A stretch of DNA of 28,646 nt, taken from positions 1-28,646 of the forward strand of contig JAANSK020036688.1 of assembly GCA_011763485.2 (NCBI GenBank), in the 5' to 3' direction. The notes under the pieces are model-generated. The model was not told the DNA's origin, made no database searches, and saw nothing but the letters and a program-made list of their open reading frames with translations. This DNA comes from Isoetes engelmannii. Lineage: Eukaryota; Streptophyta; Lycopodiopsida; Isoetales; Isoetaceae. Each line of letters opens with the position of its first letter. The first letter of the stretch is position 1. Positions 1-9,560 of the stretch are shown piece after piece. Made by a program: the position numbers and the translations under genes.

Positions 1-1230
1 GTGTATACAGGGGGGTTTCTTCTGACCTTGTGCACGCAGATGACGTGTCCCCTGTAGCTTAGGTGCATCCCCTGGGATTCAGCCTTATCGCCACGGTGAA
101 GCTAACACGTGACAAAGATTATATTTGTGGATGTCGCATGCAATGTTTATTAGTCTCCATTCTGTTTTCTGCTCCACATTCTATTTTTGTTCTCCAACGC
201 TACTCTTTATTCTGCAAGAACTCAATCCCTGCCGTCCATGTGGCACAGACGGACGGCTGAATGCAGCCTGCCGGCCCTTTGCGTTGGGTGAATGGCCCAG
301 AGGGCTGGGCCTGTCAAAGGGCCCTTTCCCTAACATCGTCGGACCCTTCTCCAGGCCCAGAAAATAGGGCCATTCCCCCATACAAAAAAACCTTGAGGTT
401 GGAGTAAGCACCCTAAGGGTGTGTTTCTATGAGGGCATTGCGGACCCGACTTGGCCTGACTACATGCGCCCAAGTTAGGGCATTTTCTAGTGCCTGTTTC
501 CATGAGGCAAAGCTCCTGACTCTGTTGGCATAACCTGCAATGACAAAGTACCTTACCGTTTCTTCAAGGACATGCCGATGGAACAACAGGTGACAGTCTG
601 GTGCAGGTTGCTGTCACCGGCAGCAGCCTGGCCAGGGTCACCCAGAAGGGGTATCCCCCGTTCTAGAAGCTGAGGGCAATTTCTGAGCCACATAGGCACC
701 AAGGCCGGGTTAGATAGAGCATGGAAATGATTTTTTTGCGCCCTGGCTTCCGAGTCCAAGGTATTTTTGGGCTCATGGAAACCGACTCTAAGTGCTAAGT
801 GCGCGAGACATGGCGACCACGGCTCAAATTTGACGGCTTTCATGTCTGTTTTGGCATTTTTGCCTGTCAAAACAAGCAAAAAAAATATTTGTATTGCAAA
901 TGAAAGGTTGCCAATGACCAAATCCTGTCATACGAAAAGGCCATCAATATACATTTTTGTCATATGAAAGGCTAGAAATCTAGATTGTCCTGTCATTTAT
1001 GTCATTAATTTATAAATATTTTTTATTTTCCTATATTCTTATAAATAGATAGAATGATATAATGGGGCATTGGAGGCACATATGTAAAAATGCATGATTG
1101 AAACGACCTTTAGGGCAATGAATTTAATAATACTTTATGGGATGCACATTGTACCAACCAACCATTGACTAAATTGGTATCTCTACCACCCTTGAACATG
1201 AACTTAGATACATTCCAATTCTAGGAAAGA
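1..1230. other. Non-coding stretch without a convincing gene
   Basis: No reading frame here resembles a known protein. Positions 240-370 are GC-rich with local self-complementarity (ggccc and gggcc motifs), which keeps several antiparallel frames open by chance. From about 970 onward the sequence is AT-rich and contains nothing I can interpret. A possible inverted-repeat element at 413-791 is listed separately. Confidence 0.6.
413..791. mobile_element. Possible small DNA transposon with degenerate terminal inverted repeats
   Basis: The left end reads agggtgtgtttctatgaggg and the right end, on the opposite strand, reads agagtcggtttccatgagcc, giving about 17 matches over 24 positions. A third copy of the core, tgtttccatgagg, occurs near 493-507 in the left orientation. 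The size (about 379 bp) and the absence of a coding frame fit a MITE. No convincing target duplication flanks it: the 8-bp flanks agree at only about half their positions, so the boundaries are uncertain. Confidence 0.3.
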
Positions 1231-1237
1231 AAGATAG

Positions 1238-1425
1238 TCTACCACTATCGGTCACCCAGGAGTATAGTATTTAGACTTACAAGGTGGCTGATTCACATGG
1301 GATTCCACGTGCCACATGCTACTCGGGTTGGAGCGTAAGTCACTGGACCTCGGTGTTTTCGACTACTGGACTCTCACCATCTAGGGTGCGGGACTCAACC
1401 GCTTCGCCTAGCAGCACCGCCTTGA
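1238..1425 (-). pseudogene. Nuclear fragment of plastid 23S rRNA (NUPT)
   Basis: Read on the minus strand, this segment follows the 5' third of plastid 23S rRNA in order: gtgctgctaggcgaagcggt, gcaccctagatggtgagagt, aacccgagtagcatg, gcacgtggaatccc, gtgaatcagc, then ctcctgggtgaccgatagtg. These are conserved in plastid large-subunit rRNA as I know it. There are substitutions, a loss of several bases after gaatcagc, and small insertions (ctaaatactatactcc instead of ctaaatactcc), so it is a decayed nuclear copy rather than plastid sequence. It does not extend into the rest of the rRNA operon. Confidence 0.82.
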
Positions 1426-1459
1426 ATGAGATTCCAGAGGACAGTGGTTCTCTTGCACA

Positions 1460-2055
1460 TTGCATTCGTTTGGTAAGTCTTTCATCGATGATGTATTAGA
1501 TCCACTTGCCAGGAGGTTTGCAGATGTGTCTGATTTATTTGGAGCTATGAAGTTTTTCAATCCATCCGCATATGCCTTGGGTGATGTTAGTAGGGATGCT
1601 CAGACAAGAAATTGGTTGGAAAAGTTACTTGTCAAACTTTCTTCAAAGGTAGACGTTGCTAGATGTTTGAGTGAGAGGGAGGACTTTATCGAGACGCTTT
1701 ACAGAGCTGCCAAGAACAAAGGTACGACAGTGGCTTGGAGCATTTGTAGACAAGAAAGTGGAACATGTGATAGTTAGTGGACAATTTTTCAGCTTTGATG
1801 AGGTTATGGAAACGTTGTATAGTTATTCATGGAAGCACGACATCTTGCGAGAAATATTTCTCCCACCAAAATGCTATCAAGAGTGCTATAAGATCAAGCA
1901 TGAGATTAGAAACACTTGATGCAACAATGATGGTATCATTGTGCAGTGAACCATTTGAAAGTGTAGATTGGCGAGCACGCTTTGATGATTGGTGTGAGAT
2001 GAAGAATAGGAGAGCAAATGACGCTCGAATAAGTTCATTGGTGGTACTTTTGTAA
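1460..2055 (+). pseudogene. hAT-like transposase, C-terminal fragment, frameshifted
   Basis: Three plus-strand frames read one protein in succession. Frame 1 (from about 1467) has GKSFIDDVLDPLARRF and GAMKFFNPSAYAL, resembling the segment before the dimerisation domain in hAT-derived proteins. Frame 2 (about 1710-1840) has VIVSGQFFSFDEVMETL. Frame 3 (about 1815-2052) has STTSCEKYFSHQNAIKSAIR followed by SMRLETLDATMMVSL, the layout of the hATC dimerisation domain (S-x-x-x-C/E-x-x-F-S-x-x-N-x-I-K, then LETLDA). hAT transposases cut and paste DNA in the nucleus. At least two frameshifts and the lack of the catalytic core make this copy inactive. A LINE inserted directly after the stop codon. The family call rests on motif recognition only; a domesticated hAT-derived gene is an alternative origin. 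Confidence 0.6.
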
Positions 2056-2594
2056 ACTATTGTCTTTGCCCGCTTTGCCTTTCAGACGTAGAAAATCTTG
2101 AGCATTGTTTTTTCTCTTGTCCAGAAGTTCAGCCGGCATGGGCCTGGTTATAAGGTTTATTTAACAGTGTATTGGATTGCCAATGCATCCTCTTGGCTTC
2201 CTACTCTAATGCCTTGCCCCCAGTTCGACAGAGGGCATTCTATCTTGGCTATGGTTGGCTCCTCTGGTCAATATGGGAGCGATGCAGGCAGCATATTTTT
2301 CATGGCACTTACTCAACTGCTCGCGGCGTTATTGCTGTGGCCCAGGCTAAGATTCTAATGGCTTATAAGTGTTCCTCCCTTGGGATTGTATCTGGATTCA
2401 ACACCTTCAAATTGGTTCTTATCATTAGTCTCATCTTCTGGAGTAAGCGCATTGTGCTTCAGCCTCTTGTTCCTGTGGCTCTTTCGTGTGCTTACACAGT
2501 TAATGAGACACGTACATTTTGTAATGCTTATAGCTGATTAATAAACTCTTTGCTTTCGTCCTTCAAAAAAAAAAAAAAAAAAACTATTGTCTTT
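2054..2594 (+). mobile_element. 5'-truncated LINE insertion with poly(A) tail and 14-bp target duplication
   Basis: The target duplication aaactattgtcttt is at 2054-2067 and again at 2581-2594. The body (2068-2580) starts inside the reverse-transcriptase zinc-binding region: CPLCLSDVENLEHCFFSCPE gives the Cys-Cys-His-Cys pattern of zf-RVT. It continues through LGYGWLLWSIWERCRQHIF, typical of the end of plant LINE ORF2, with one in-frame stop. It ends with gtccttc and a run of about 19 A (2565-2583). 5' truncation, poly(A) and a target duplication are hallmarks of LINE target-primed reverse transcription. The host site is the 3' end of the hAT-like fragment. Confidence 0.88.
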
Positions 2595-2595
2595 T

Positions 2596-2946
2596 ACATT
2601 GAGTTTGATAACTTGGTTATATTATGACTTTACAACAAAAGTATGTTTTATTCTATGTTCTTTAAACTATTGTCTTTTGTAATACATTTCAAAACTTCGT
2701 TATCATTAAGCGTTTTATAACAAACTTTAGTAGCTTTTCTAATTTTTTACATAAAAATTGGTTTCTGTAGTTTAGAATTTTTGTCTTTCAGGACTTCCTC
2801 TCACGGGAAAGTTGTAAATTTTTTTTGCCATTCGTAAGAAAAAAATCAGAGCCGTTCAAATTTCAGCAATGGCAACCCTACCCTACTGTCTTGTGGGCAT
2901 GGAATAGATACGTAATACTGTTCGAGCTCTTCCCTTTTAAGGCCCC
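2596..2946. other. AT-rich non-coding stretch
   Basis: No gene is visible. It contains a second near-copy of the LINE target sequence (tttaaactattgtcttttgt, 2661-2680), so actattgtctttt is a local repeat that predates the LINE. The stretch is probably the 3' flank of the hAT-like element. Confidence 0.5.
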
Positions 2947-4570
2947 ATGGACTCTGGGACCGCCGTAGCTGCCCAAGTCAAAGAGGTCTTCAATTCAATC
3001 TCCGGCAAAATGAGGTACTGATTCTCAGGGTGTTGTAGCAGGTCAGGTACTAGATATGACATGCCAAGAGGATTCTCAATATCAATATTTGCTCCAAATG
3101 TACCCTGCTTTAAACTGTTATCTGTGTCTTACTTGGCTTCTGTCTAATGCAGTTTAGATGATGGATATGCTGCCACAAAATCTCTCTATCTCTAAGACAT
3201 GTTCCATGTTGTTACAGGTGTCTGATCTCCCATGGCAACTAGCATATGTATTATGCCATATTTGCAATTAAATAGAGCTTGAAATAATATATTTTTAAGG
3301 ACTATTGTAGCATCTTAACTTGTCAAGTGCATCCATGATGTGCCTTAACGCCTTAGACTGTTGGAACTTGAATGCAACCTGCTGAGACAGGAGCCCCTCA
3401 AGTGCCTTGGCCCATGCTGTGGTATTTCTTGAGTCAAATCCACCTGTTTCATGAAGTTTTTACTGTCCATCCACTGTGTGGGATTCATATGCCATGTTGC
3501 CTTCAATTCATGCAAAATCTAACCTGTTCCTTATATTACCAGTGTACATTTTATCTTTTCTTTTTAGTAGTATGGACTTGCTTTGATCTTTTTATCAAAC
3601 TGAGATACAAAATGTAAATTAGTGTGAATTACTGGTACGTATACTGCATGCAGACAAGAACTGAATGATTCAGAAGCATACATTTCTTCCCAAGCTGCTG
3701 GTGAAGACCTTTTGGCAGATAAAGCAAGCTTTTTAAGCTAGACAAATCTAAGGAGCTTGCAAAGATTTAAACAGATGAGCCAAGGAAGAACCTGCTGTCT
3801 ATAACCAGGATAAAGCATCTCCATTATTGTATCTTGATGATTATATTGCTTTCAGTCAAAACTAGTTTGTTTGTATAGCTTATGGTCAAAAGCAAACACA
3901 ATAATGGAGGCTTCTTTGAATTATAAGCGTGTTCAGATTTGCATCCTTTGATTCCTAAATTTTTCTTTTTCAGTGTTTACTGTTCATGAATTAGCTATTG
4001 TAAGTCATGGAGTGCTGCCTCTAAGTGGAGCTTAATGCCCCATTTGTGAGCAGGAAGTTTTAATAAATGTAAACTCTTTTTTCTCAAACTGAAAATCTAC
4101 TAGGGGGCTATGTTTTGATCTTAAACATGCGACCGATATAAAATATTTTATAGACATGGTAAACTGGACAGAACAGGCTCAGAATCTGAGTAAGAGTATT
4201 TGTTTCGCATATTCACCCACATTGTATTAGGTAGCATTGCACTAACGTTTTGCTTACAGGAATGCCAAGATTGTTTTACCTTTTAAAAATATGCCAAGAA
4301 GGTATTTACCTCAACTTTCCAATACCTCAAACTTCTGGTGTGCCTGTTTCTAGTTATTTTATCATGTGTTATCTTGTTATGAATGCAGGATTCTTGTGGT
4401 AATTGTGGCAACCCCAGGAAGATTCCTGCCTATGGGCCTTCACCATAGATTCCGAGTTGGAAAACAGGGCTTCCTGCTGCAAGGAGGTTGCCCTGCTTTC
4501 CAACCTGGAGTCCAAGATGGAGGGCCATCCCATATCCACTATCTCTGTAATATCACATATTTCCATGTTG
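2947..4570 (+). other. Exon-like pieces of an unrecognised coiled-coil gene
   Basis: An ATG at 2947 opens MDSGTAVAAQVKEVFNSISG and runs to a possible donor (ATGAG/gtactg, exon end 3014, phase 2). Two downstream acceptors fit that phase: cttag at about 3356 opening LLELECNLLRQE, and gcag at about 3654 opening QELNDSEAYISSQAAGEDLL. A further piece near 4430-4535 reads DSELENRASCCKEVALLSN and LESKMEGHP. All are charged, heptad-like helical segments, so one split coiled-coil gene or its remnant is plausible. No family is recognised. The second piece runs into Pro and a stop without a donor, and the third hits a stop after about 30 codons, which suggests decay or a wrong exon model. The separating DNA is AT-rich and otherwise featureless. 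Confidence 0.28.
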
Positions 4571-4937
4571 TCTCAGGGCTCCTTTAGGTGCATCAACAAT
4601 TGCTACATCTTTGCACAATCTTTCCTATGCTCTAACCTCATAAATGGTGGAGGAAGAAAAACTCAGAAAATCGAGTGCCTGCTGCAAAGCATTTGCATCA
4701 AAAGAAAACTTATTCTTGCCAGAAAAAATTCGGCGCGCAATCTGCCAGACTGAGATTTAATTAAGCAAGTCTGCTAGAGAAGTGCAGTCCATCTGCTATT
4801 CAAATCCTTGACGAAGCAGACATGCTGCTCTACCCTAACGGACTTGCTTTATTATGAAGCTATGGCTATGGACCTTCTCAGATCCTTAAACATAACAAAA
4901 GCAAAGGAGTTTTATAGACATAGCCAGTTAAAACATA

Positions 4938-5110
4938 CACAGCAATGTTGACACTCCTTTTCTGGCGGTCTGAGTCCTCCCTCTCACCTTCAATCCAACG
5001 GCCAAATTGAACGCTCCTTTTTGGTTGATGTGTAATTATGTTGTCATCGTGAAGCACCATGCAAACATATGGCCAAAATATCATCTTTTATTCATGTGTC
5101 CTATGTGGTG
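4938..5110 (+). pseudogene. Remnant of a Ty3-type integrase
   Basis: One frame gives SHLQSNGQIERSFLVDV, matching the Y-H-P-Q-S/T-N/D-G-Q-x-E-R motif around the catalytic glutamate of Ty3/gypsy integrases. The preceding TLLFWRSESSLS and the following YVVIVKHHANIWPKYHLLF (another frame) fit the adjoining integrase positions. Only about 55 residues survive, with at least one frameshift. No LTRs or other pol domains are visible around it. Confidence 0.45.
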
Positions 5111-5200
5111 GTTTTAACTTTATTAAAGAGACAAGCCAGTGACTAAACTTATCATCCTCAATGAAATGTTTTTACGATTTTATGTATTTTTATGAAGGAG

Positions 5201-5287
5201 TTAAACCCCCAGGTGAGGCCATTATGGTAAATAAATGGGCGAGCCCGGGACCATAATGGCCGAGGTGGAGGTTTGACCCTTTTAACC
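5201..5287. repeat. Long imperfect inverted repeat (foldback)
   Basis: The perfect core ggccattatgg (5217-5227) pairs with ccataatggcc (5251-5261) around a 23-nt GC-rich loop. Outside the core the arms continue imperfectly: ttaaacccccaggtgagg on the left against, in reverse complement, gttaaaagggtcaaacctcc then acctcgg on the right. Total arm length is about 27-37 bp. It may be a hairpin or the remains of a foldback or MITE element. No coding function is apparent. Confidence 0.7.
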
Positions 5288-5606
5288 GACAGGTCCGAGA
5301 TGATCGATCTGCTCAACGACAGATGTTTTGAAGCTCCACAAACTCAGTTACAATGGCATTCCGACTGCAGACAATGGCTTAATCGATGCTAAAAATGTCG
5401 CTGCTGCAGACAGTGGCTTAAGCCATGTTGCTGGAGTGGGCACAACACTGAAAAAAATCATCATGCAAAATTCGTTTCGTTCTTCTATCGCTGGAGGCTG
5501 CCCATTCTATCCACATGCTGTTGCAAAGTTCTAGAATGCAAATCGCAGCTTCAATCTTGCAAAACAGAGGTTGAACTTCTAAAATAGAGGCTGAATCTGG
5601 AAGAAA

Positions 5607-5690
5607 CATGATAAACTTTTTGCTACAACCTGTTTATCACGGCTATGACATGTTTACCATGATAAACATGCTATGCCTGTTTATCAGGGA
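5607..5690. repeat. Cluster of gataaac/gtttatc inverted repeats
   Basis: Four occurrences of a gataaac core in alternating orientation lie within 84 bp. They include the perfect 8-bp palindrome arms catgttta and taaacatg at 5649-5656 and 5663-5670 with a 6-nt spacer. The arrangement can form alternative hairpins. No neighbouring gene suggests a regulatory role. Confidence 0.5.
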
Positions 5691-6068
5691 AATTATGGCT
5701 TATAATTGTGCTGAATCCAATGGCCAGGATCTGAGATCACCAAGGACCTGCCGGTTAAGAATAAATATTACAATCCCTTACGTAAGCTCCACCGAAACAC
5801 ATACATAACAATGGGACGAGGAACTTCGCATAGTTAACTGTGAAGTTGAAACCTAACATTTAGCTTTAGAATTTTACAATGGTGCCCTACCAAGTCCCTA
5901 AAAATTCATAATATAAAATAAGAGACGATAGATTCTAAAGAGAATAAGGTCCTTAGTGACCTATAAAAATATCAAAGGTCTTATAAGGCCTAATATACGT
6001 CCTTATTTGTCCAAAGAGAAGATAACGAATAGAAGATTCAAAGAAAATATTCTTCTTATTCAAAGGTG

Positions 6069-7214
6069 TCATAGATCCATATTAGACCTTTCCATAATAT
6101 TCCCATGTATTTGAATGTATAAACCTCGACTCACCAGTTGACGGACCGAGGACTCAGCTTCAACCATAACAATGAAAAAGTTATTGGGCAAGAATTTCAA
6201 AGACTGGAACATGGGTAGGCCAAGCCGCTTCAGATGGCTTGCAAGCCACGCGCTGAACCTCCTAGTATCAAGAATGTACCCGGTGAAGAACCCCAACACC
6301 GCAAAGGAAACCAACTTCTCGATAGTCTGAACATGGTACTCATGATTAATGTCGATCCACGGATTCTCTGGAAGCAGGTCCTTCAAATCTTCAGAATGAC
6401 GCTCATCCACAAATCTGAGAGCCTCCTCTACCCGGGCTGTCCGATGCTCTGGAGCTCTCCTCTTAATCCAATCGGAGAAACCCGGGCGTATGACACGAGA
6501 AATTGTATCTCTGCCTCTCCAGGCGGTACGCGCCGAATCCAGGGCCGGAGGCCTTGCATCCGGGGACGCGTCCACGGCCACTCCAAGCAAAGCCACACCC
6601 TGGGCCTGCTGTTCTCCCACCGGCTGCATGCCATCCGCCAGAGCCCCAGCAGAGGCCTCACGCTCCTGTCTCATAACCTCCCCTACAATAGGGGCTACAC
6701 CAACCAGCCCTCTGGGAGAATGGCAAACGCTTCTTCCCAATGAATTGCCACCACCGGACTCAGCTATGGATACAGCAGGCCGGGTAACAGACTTGGGAGA
6801 GGGACAAACACCTCTTATCACTAAATTAGCACCACCAGACTCAGCCACAGCAGGCCGGGCAGCAGACCCGATTTCTGGAGCAGTGCGCTCCGAATACAGA
6901 GGAGGCTGAATCGGCCCCCTAGGAGGAGCGGCAGCCACCACAGGGCCAGCATCCGGCCCACAGGCAGACATCCCAACCATCACAGAAACAGTCTGCAAAG
7001 GAGGCATGCTTGAAGGCAACGAGACCAGCGAAGCCGGTGTTGCCAAAACACACTCAGCCAGATGGAATTCAGATTGTGAAGAAGACTCCAGATACCTCTC
7101 AATAGACAATGTCTCCAAGATCCCTCGCATCTCTGTAAGACGTTGCTTGGTAGCACCCACCTCCACCTCGATCCCTTCCATGGACTCGCCTTCCACATCT
7201 ACACTTCTTCCCAT
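6069..7214 (-). CDS. LINE ORF1-type protein ending in a DUF4283-like domain (partial)
   Basis: The 381-codon frame opens with ATG at 7214. Residues 1-70 are charged (MGRSVDVEGESMEGIEVEVG). Residues 70-240 are rich in Ala, Pro, Gly and Ser with low complexity. From about residue 280 a structured segment reads LVSFAVLGFFTGYILDTRRF, then LGLPMFQSLKFLPNNFFIVM and VSRGLYIQIHGNIM. This matches the DUF4283 domain in ORF1 of plant L1-type LINEs (G-Y-F/I-L-x-R-x ... F-F-x-V ... G-x-W/L). ORF1 binds element RNA. The usual CCHC knuckle and all of ORF2 are missing, because the frame stops eight residues after the domain. There is no poly(A) at the break, so the 3' half was lost by deletion rather than by failed priming. 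The long frame with no stops in a 3'-deleted element is unusual. It overlaps the upstream frame (7199-7624) by 16 nt. Confidence 0.55.
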   Translation of the reverse strand: MGRSVDVEGESMEGIEVEVGATKQRLTEMRGILETLSIERYLESSSQSEFHLAECVLATPASLVSLPSSMPPLQTVSVMVGMSACGPDAGPVVAAAPPRGPIQPPLYSERTAPEIGSAARPAVAESGGANLVIRGVCPSPKSVTRPAVSIAESGGGNSLGRSVCHSPRGLVGVAPIVGEVMRQEREASAGALADGMQPVGEQQAQGVALLGVAVDASPDARPPALDSARTAWRGRDTISRVIRPGFSDWIKRRAPEHRTARVEEALRFVDERHSEDLKDLLPENPWIDINHEYHVQTIEKLVSFAVLGFFTGYILDTRRFSAWLASHLKRLGLPMFQSLKFLPNNFFIVMVEAESSVRQLVSRGLYIQIHGNIMERSNMDL

Positions 7215-7624
7215 CTGCCGTCAACCATCATGGCTTTGTGTCTCCAACCCAGCTCTGCAGAAATCCGCCCTCCTCCCATACCCTTGGAGGTCTGGGAAGG
7301 CAAATCCGGCTCCCTACCATCACTTGCAACTCGCTCCAGGGATTGTTGGGAGCCGCTTTGAACACCCAAATCGATCTGGGAAGGTTTCTCCAATGCATAC
7401 TCCAAAATCCGACCACCCTGCAGCAAATCCACTTCTGTAGAACCATGCTCCAGATTTCGACCGCCCTGCAGACCCAAATTCCGACCAGCTTGCATATCCC
7501 TTCCCTTCCCAGCTATGTTTTTCTCCATCGAATTCCTCCTCCGTGCCATATCACGGGGTTTCAGCCCCAGTCCAATCGTCTCCGCAGCTGGCCGGGATTC
7601 ATCCGGCTGTCTGGCTGGAGCCAT
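7199..7624 (-). CDS. N-terminal frame of the same LINE ORF1, offset by a frameshift
   Basis: ATG at 7624 opens MAPARQPDESRPAAETIG, followed by a basic segment (RDMARRRNSMEKNIAGKGRD) and a Gly/Arg/Leu-rich stretch with a repeated pattern (AGRNLGLQGGRNLEHG, later LLQGGRILE). It stops at 7199, 16 nt inside the next frame (ATG 7214), where the ORF1 sequence continues. The simplest reading is one ancestral ORF1 split by a frameshift. A separate small protein or a programmed shift cannot be excluded from sequence alone. Confidence 0.4.
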   Translation of the reverse strand: MAPARQPDESRPAAETIGLGLKPRDMARRRNSMEKNIAGKGRDMQAGRNLGLQGGRNLEHGSTEVDLLQGGRILEYALEKPSQIDLGVQSGSQQSLERVASDGREPDLPSQTSKGMGGGRISAELGWRHKAMMVDGRWEEV

Positions 7625-7714
7625 CTCGCCAAACCTGGCCGCTTACAGGTGATTACAGCGCGCAGGCACTTCCGCCACCGACATCTCCCACGAACCTCCT
7701 CTTCCACCTAATTA

Positions 7715-8090
7715 ATAGTATTGATGGTGGCATGCTATTTTTTTCAAGAAGAAGGGTTCAATTGTCACAATTTATTATTGTACTTGGTGGCTTTTAAATA
7801 TTTCAAGCAAGTGACACTCCTTGTGATAAGGACCAACTTATGTGCATGAAAAGGACTTTGTTTTAGTACCCATCTCCTTGTAGTAGGACCATTGTTAGAC
7901 ATTAAGGTTTAGCAAAAAAACCAGTTTGTTGCAAGCACAATTGGAATAGCTCTCATAAAAAACAATCATGCTAGCATTCCTGATCTGCTTTTGAAGGATG
8001 AGGTTTTGCTCAACAAAAAATGACAACATGCCAAACTTCTCCTTTCAAGGTAGCAATTAGAGAAATGCAGTAACTAGAGAAACACAACAG
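7715..8090. other. AT-rich stretch with no recognisable gene
   Basis: This joins the LINE ORF1 region to the decayed PPR gene. It contains only short broken frames and poly-purine runs, and no poly(A) tail or target duplication for the LINE remnant was found in it. Confidence 0.5.
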
Positions 8091-9560
8091 CCTACTGTGT
8101 GAAGTTGTAAATGTGGTTCATGAAGTAAAAAACAAGGTTGTAGTACTCATTCCATTACATCACAATGATCTAGTGATCTAGCAACAAAATAATGGCATCC
8201 CTTATCCACGAAATGAGCATGGCTATATGCTGAAAGAACATTGCCAAAGGTTACTTTTACTTGTCAAAGTGTTCTGGACCTACATCTGCTCAAAACATTG
8301 GTGTGCCTAATTGACATCCTCTGTTCTGCATAAGCTATAATGATGTCATTTCAAGATGTATGTTTGATTGAGGCATTTCAAAGAAGACTTTATAGGCTTG
8401 CTTCAGTTGCCTTTGCTATGCATAACTTGTTATCGTGGCATTACATACAAACCAAAATTTATTGAAAAAATTGCTTTGCCCTTTTGAGGTGTCCATCTTG
8501 GGAACATGGTAGCTCTTAAGGACGAAACTTTGCCAAAATGCTATATTTTTAAGAAATTAAAAAATTACAAACTATGGTTTAGTAGGATCCGTTATGGATG
8601 AAAAAAAAATAAAATTAGCCAACTTTTCTACAAACGAATCTCACTCCACTTGAAAATTCACCACCTCCACTAAGCGGCACAATCATAGATTTGCCTTATA
8701 TTCTATCCTCCTTATAGAAGATTCTCAAGGAATCACCCAATATTCTAGGTTACTGCATAACCTAATCTATTCACTATATCCATTCAGGTGCATATATGTA
8801 ATTTTAAGATCTATTTTATTGGCTACTGTAATGCAATTCAGACTTCTAAGGAAGAATTGGAGAGGGTTTGTTCTTGACCACTTTGGTTTGCATTTTCTTA
8901 CATACGTTTCTTTTAATAGATTGGTTATAATGTATTTTTGCGCTTGACAAGCTATGGGTGAACAAAATTTCCTTATATAAATTGTACTTGGAAAAAAACA
9001 ACACTTAACTCTTGACTAAAGAACATTGGCCATGATTCGCCTAGATTCTTATGAAAACTATTCATATCTAGAAAACATTCGCCAGCATAACTAATCTCAT
9101 TAATCTATGATTCGCCCGACCTTCTAAATTATGTTTACACAGATTTGGTCTTAAGGGCAACCCTGCTTGGGAATAAGCTGTAACTAATGCAGTCCAAGAT
9201 ACTATATTTGGATTAGGCATTTGGAAAAGACATGAATAGTTCACCACGTTTTGCTAAGCTAAGCTGCTACCATACAGCCTGTGAGACAACATCACCCCTG
9301 GGCATCTGTTATAAGATTGCTTGTCCCGAACATAAGCAGCTATCATGGTATTCCAAGACGCAACATCCAGTTCAAGCATTTACAAAAAGGGATTAAGAGT
9401 TTCCTTGAATTCCCCAGCTTTGAAATGATAGTATCCATTAAAACACATTATAGTTTGGCATTTGATGAAACATCTTAATTGCCATGTCAACTCCACCTCG
9501 TTGAGCACATACTGCAAGCATAGTTGTCAAGGAGACTACAGTTGGGCATGGCATATGTTG
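8090..9560 (-). pseudogene. Decayed PPR gene
   Basis: On the minus strand, PPR motif cores recur in different frames. Around 9320-9360 the sequence reads LDVASWNTMIAAYVRD. Around 9150-9220 it reads MPNPNIVSWTALVTAYSQAG. Around 8300-8360 it reads MPQSNIHLEMTSL then LMQNRG. MFHQMPNY lies upstream near 9450-9470. These are the S-type junctions (M-P-x-x-N-x-V-S-W-x-x-M/L-I-x-A-Y) of plant organelle RNA-binding proteins. Every repeat is broken by stops and frameshifts, so no product is expected. It is related in style to the intact PPR gene at 19.07 kb but in opposite orientation 10 kb away. Its outer limits are approximate, since the flanks fade into unalignable DNA. Confidence 0.75.

Noticed and set aside
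125-411. Overlapping frames on both strands in the GC-rich part near 300
   Set aside because: Low-complexity Gly/Pro/Arg sequence from ggccc repeats, no motif, and open on both strands at once.
1284-1499. 71-codon plus-strand frame
   Set aside because: It lies antisense to the plastid 23S rRNA fragment and only reflects open rRNA sequence.
6234-7440. Several long plus-strand frames
   Set aside because: They lie antisense to the LINE ORF1 frames, are Pro/Ser/Arg-rich and show no motif, while the minus strand carries the DUF4283-like domain.
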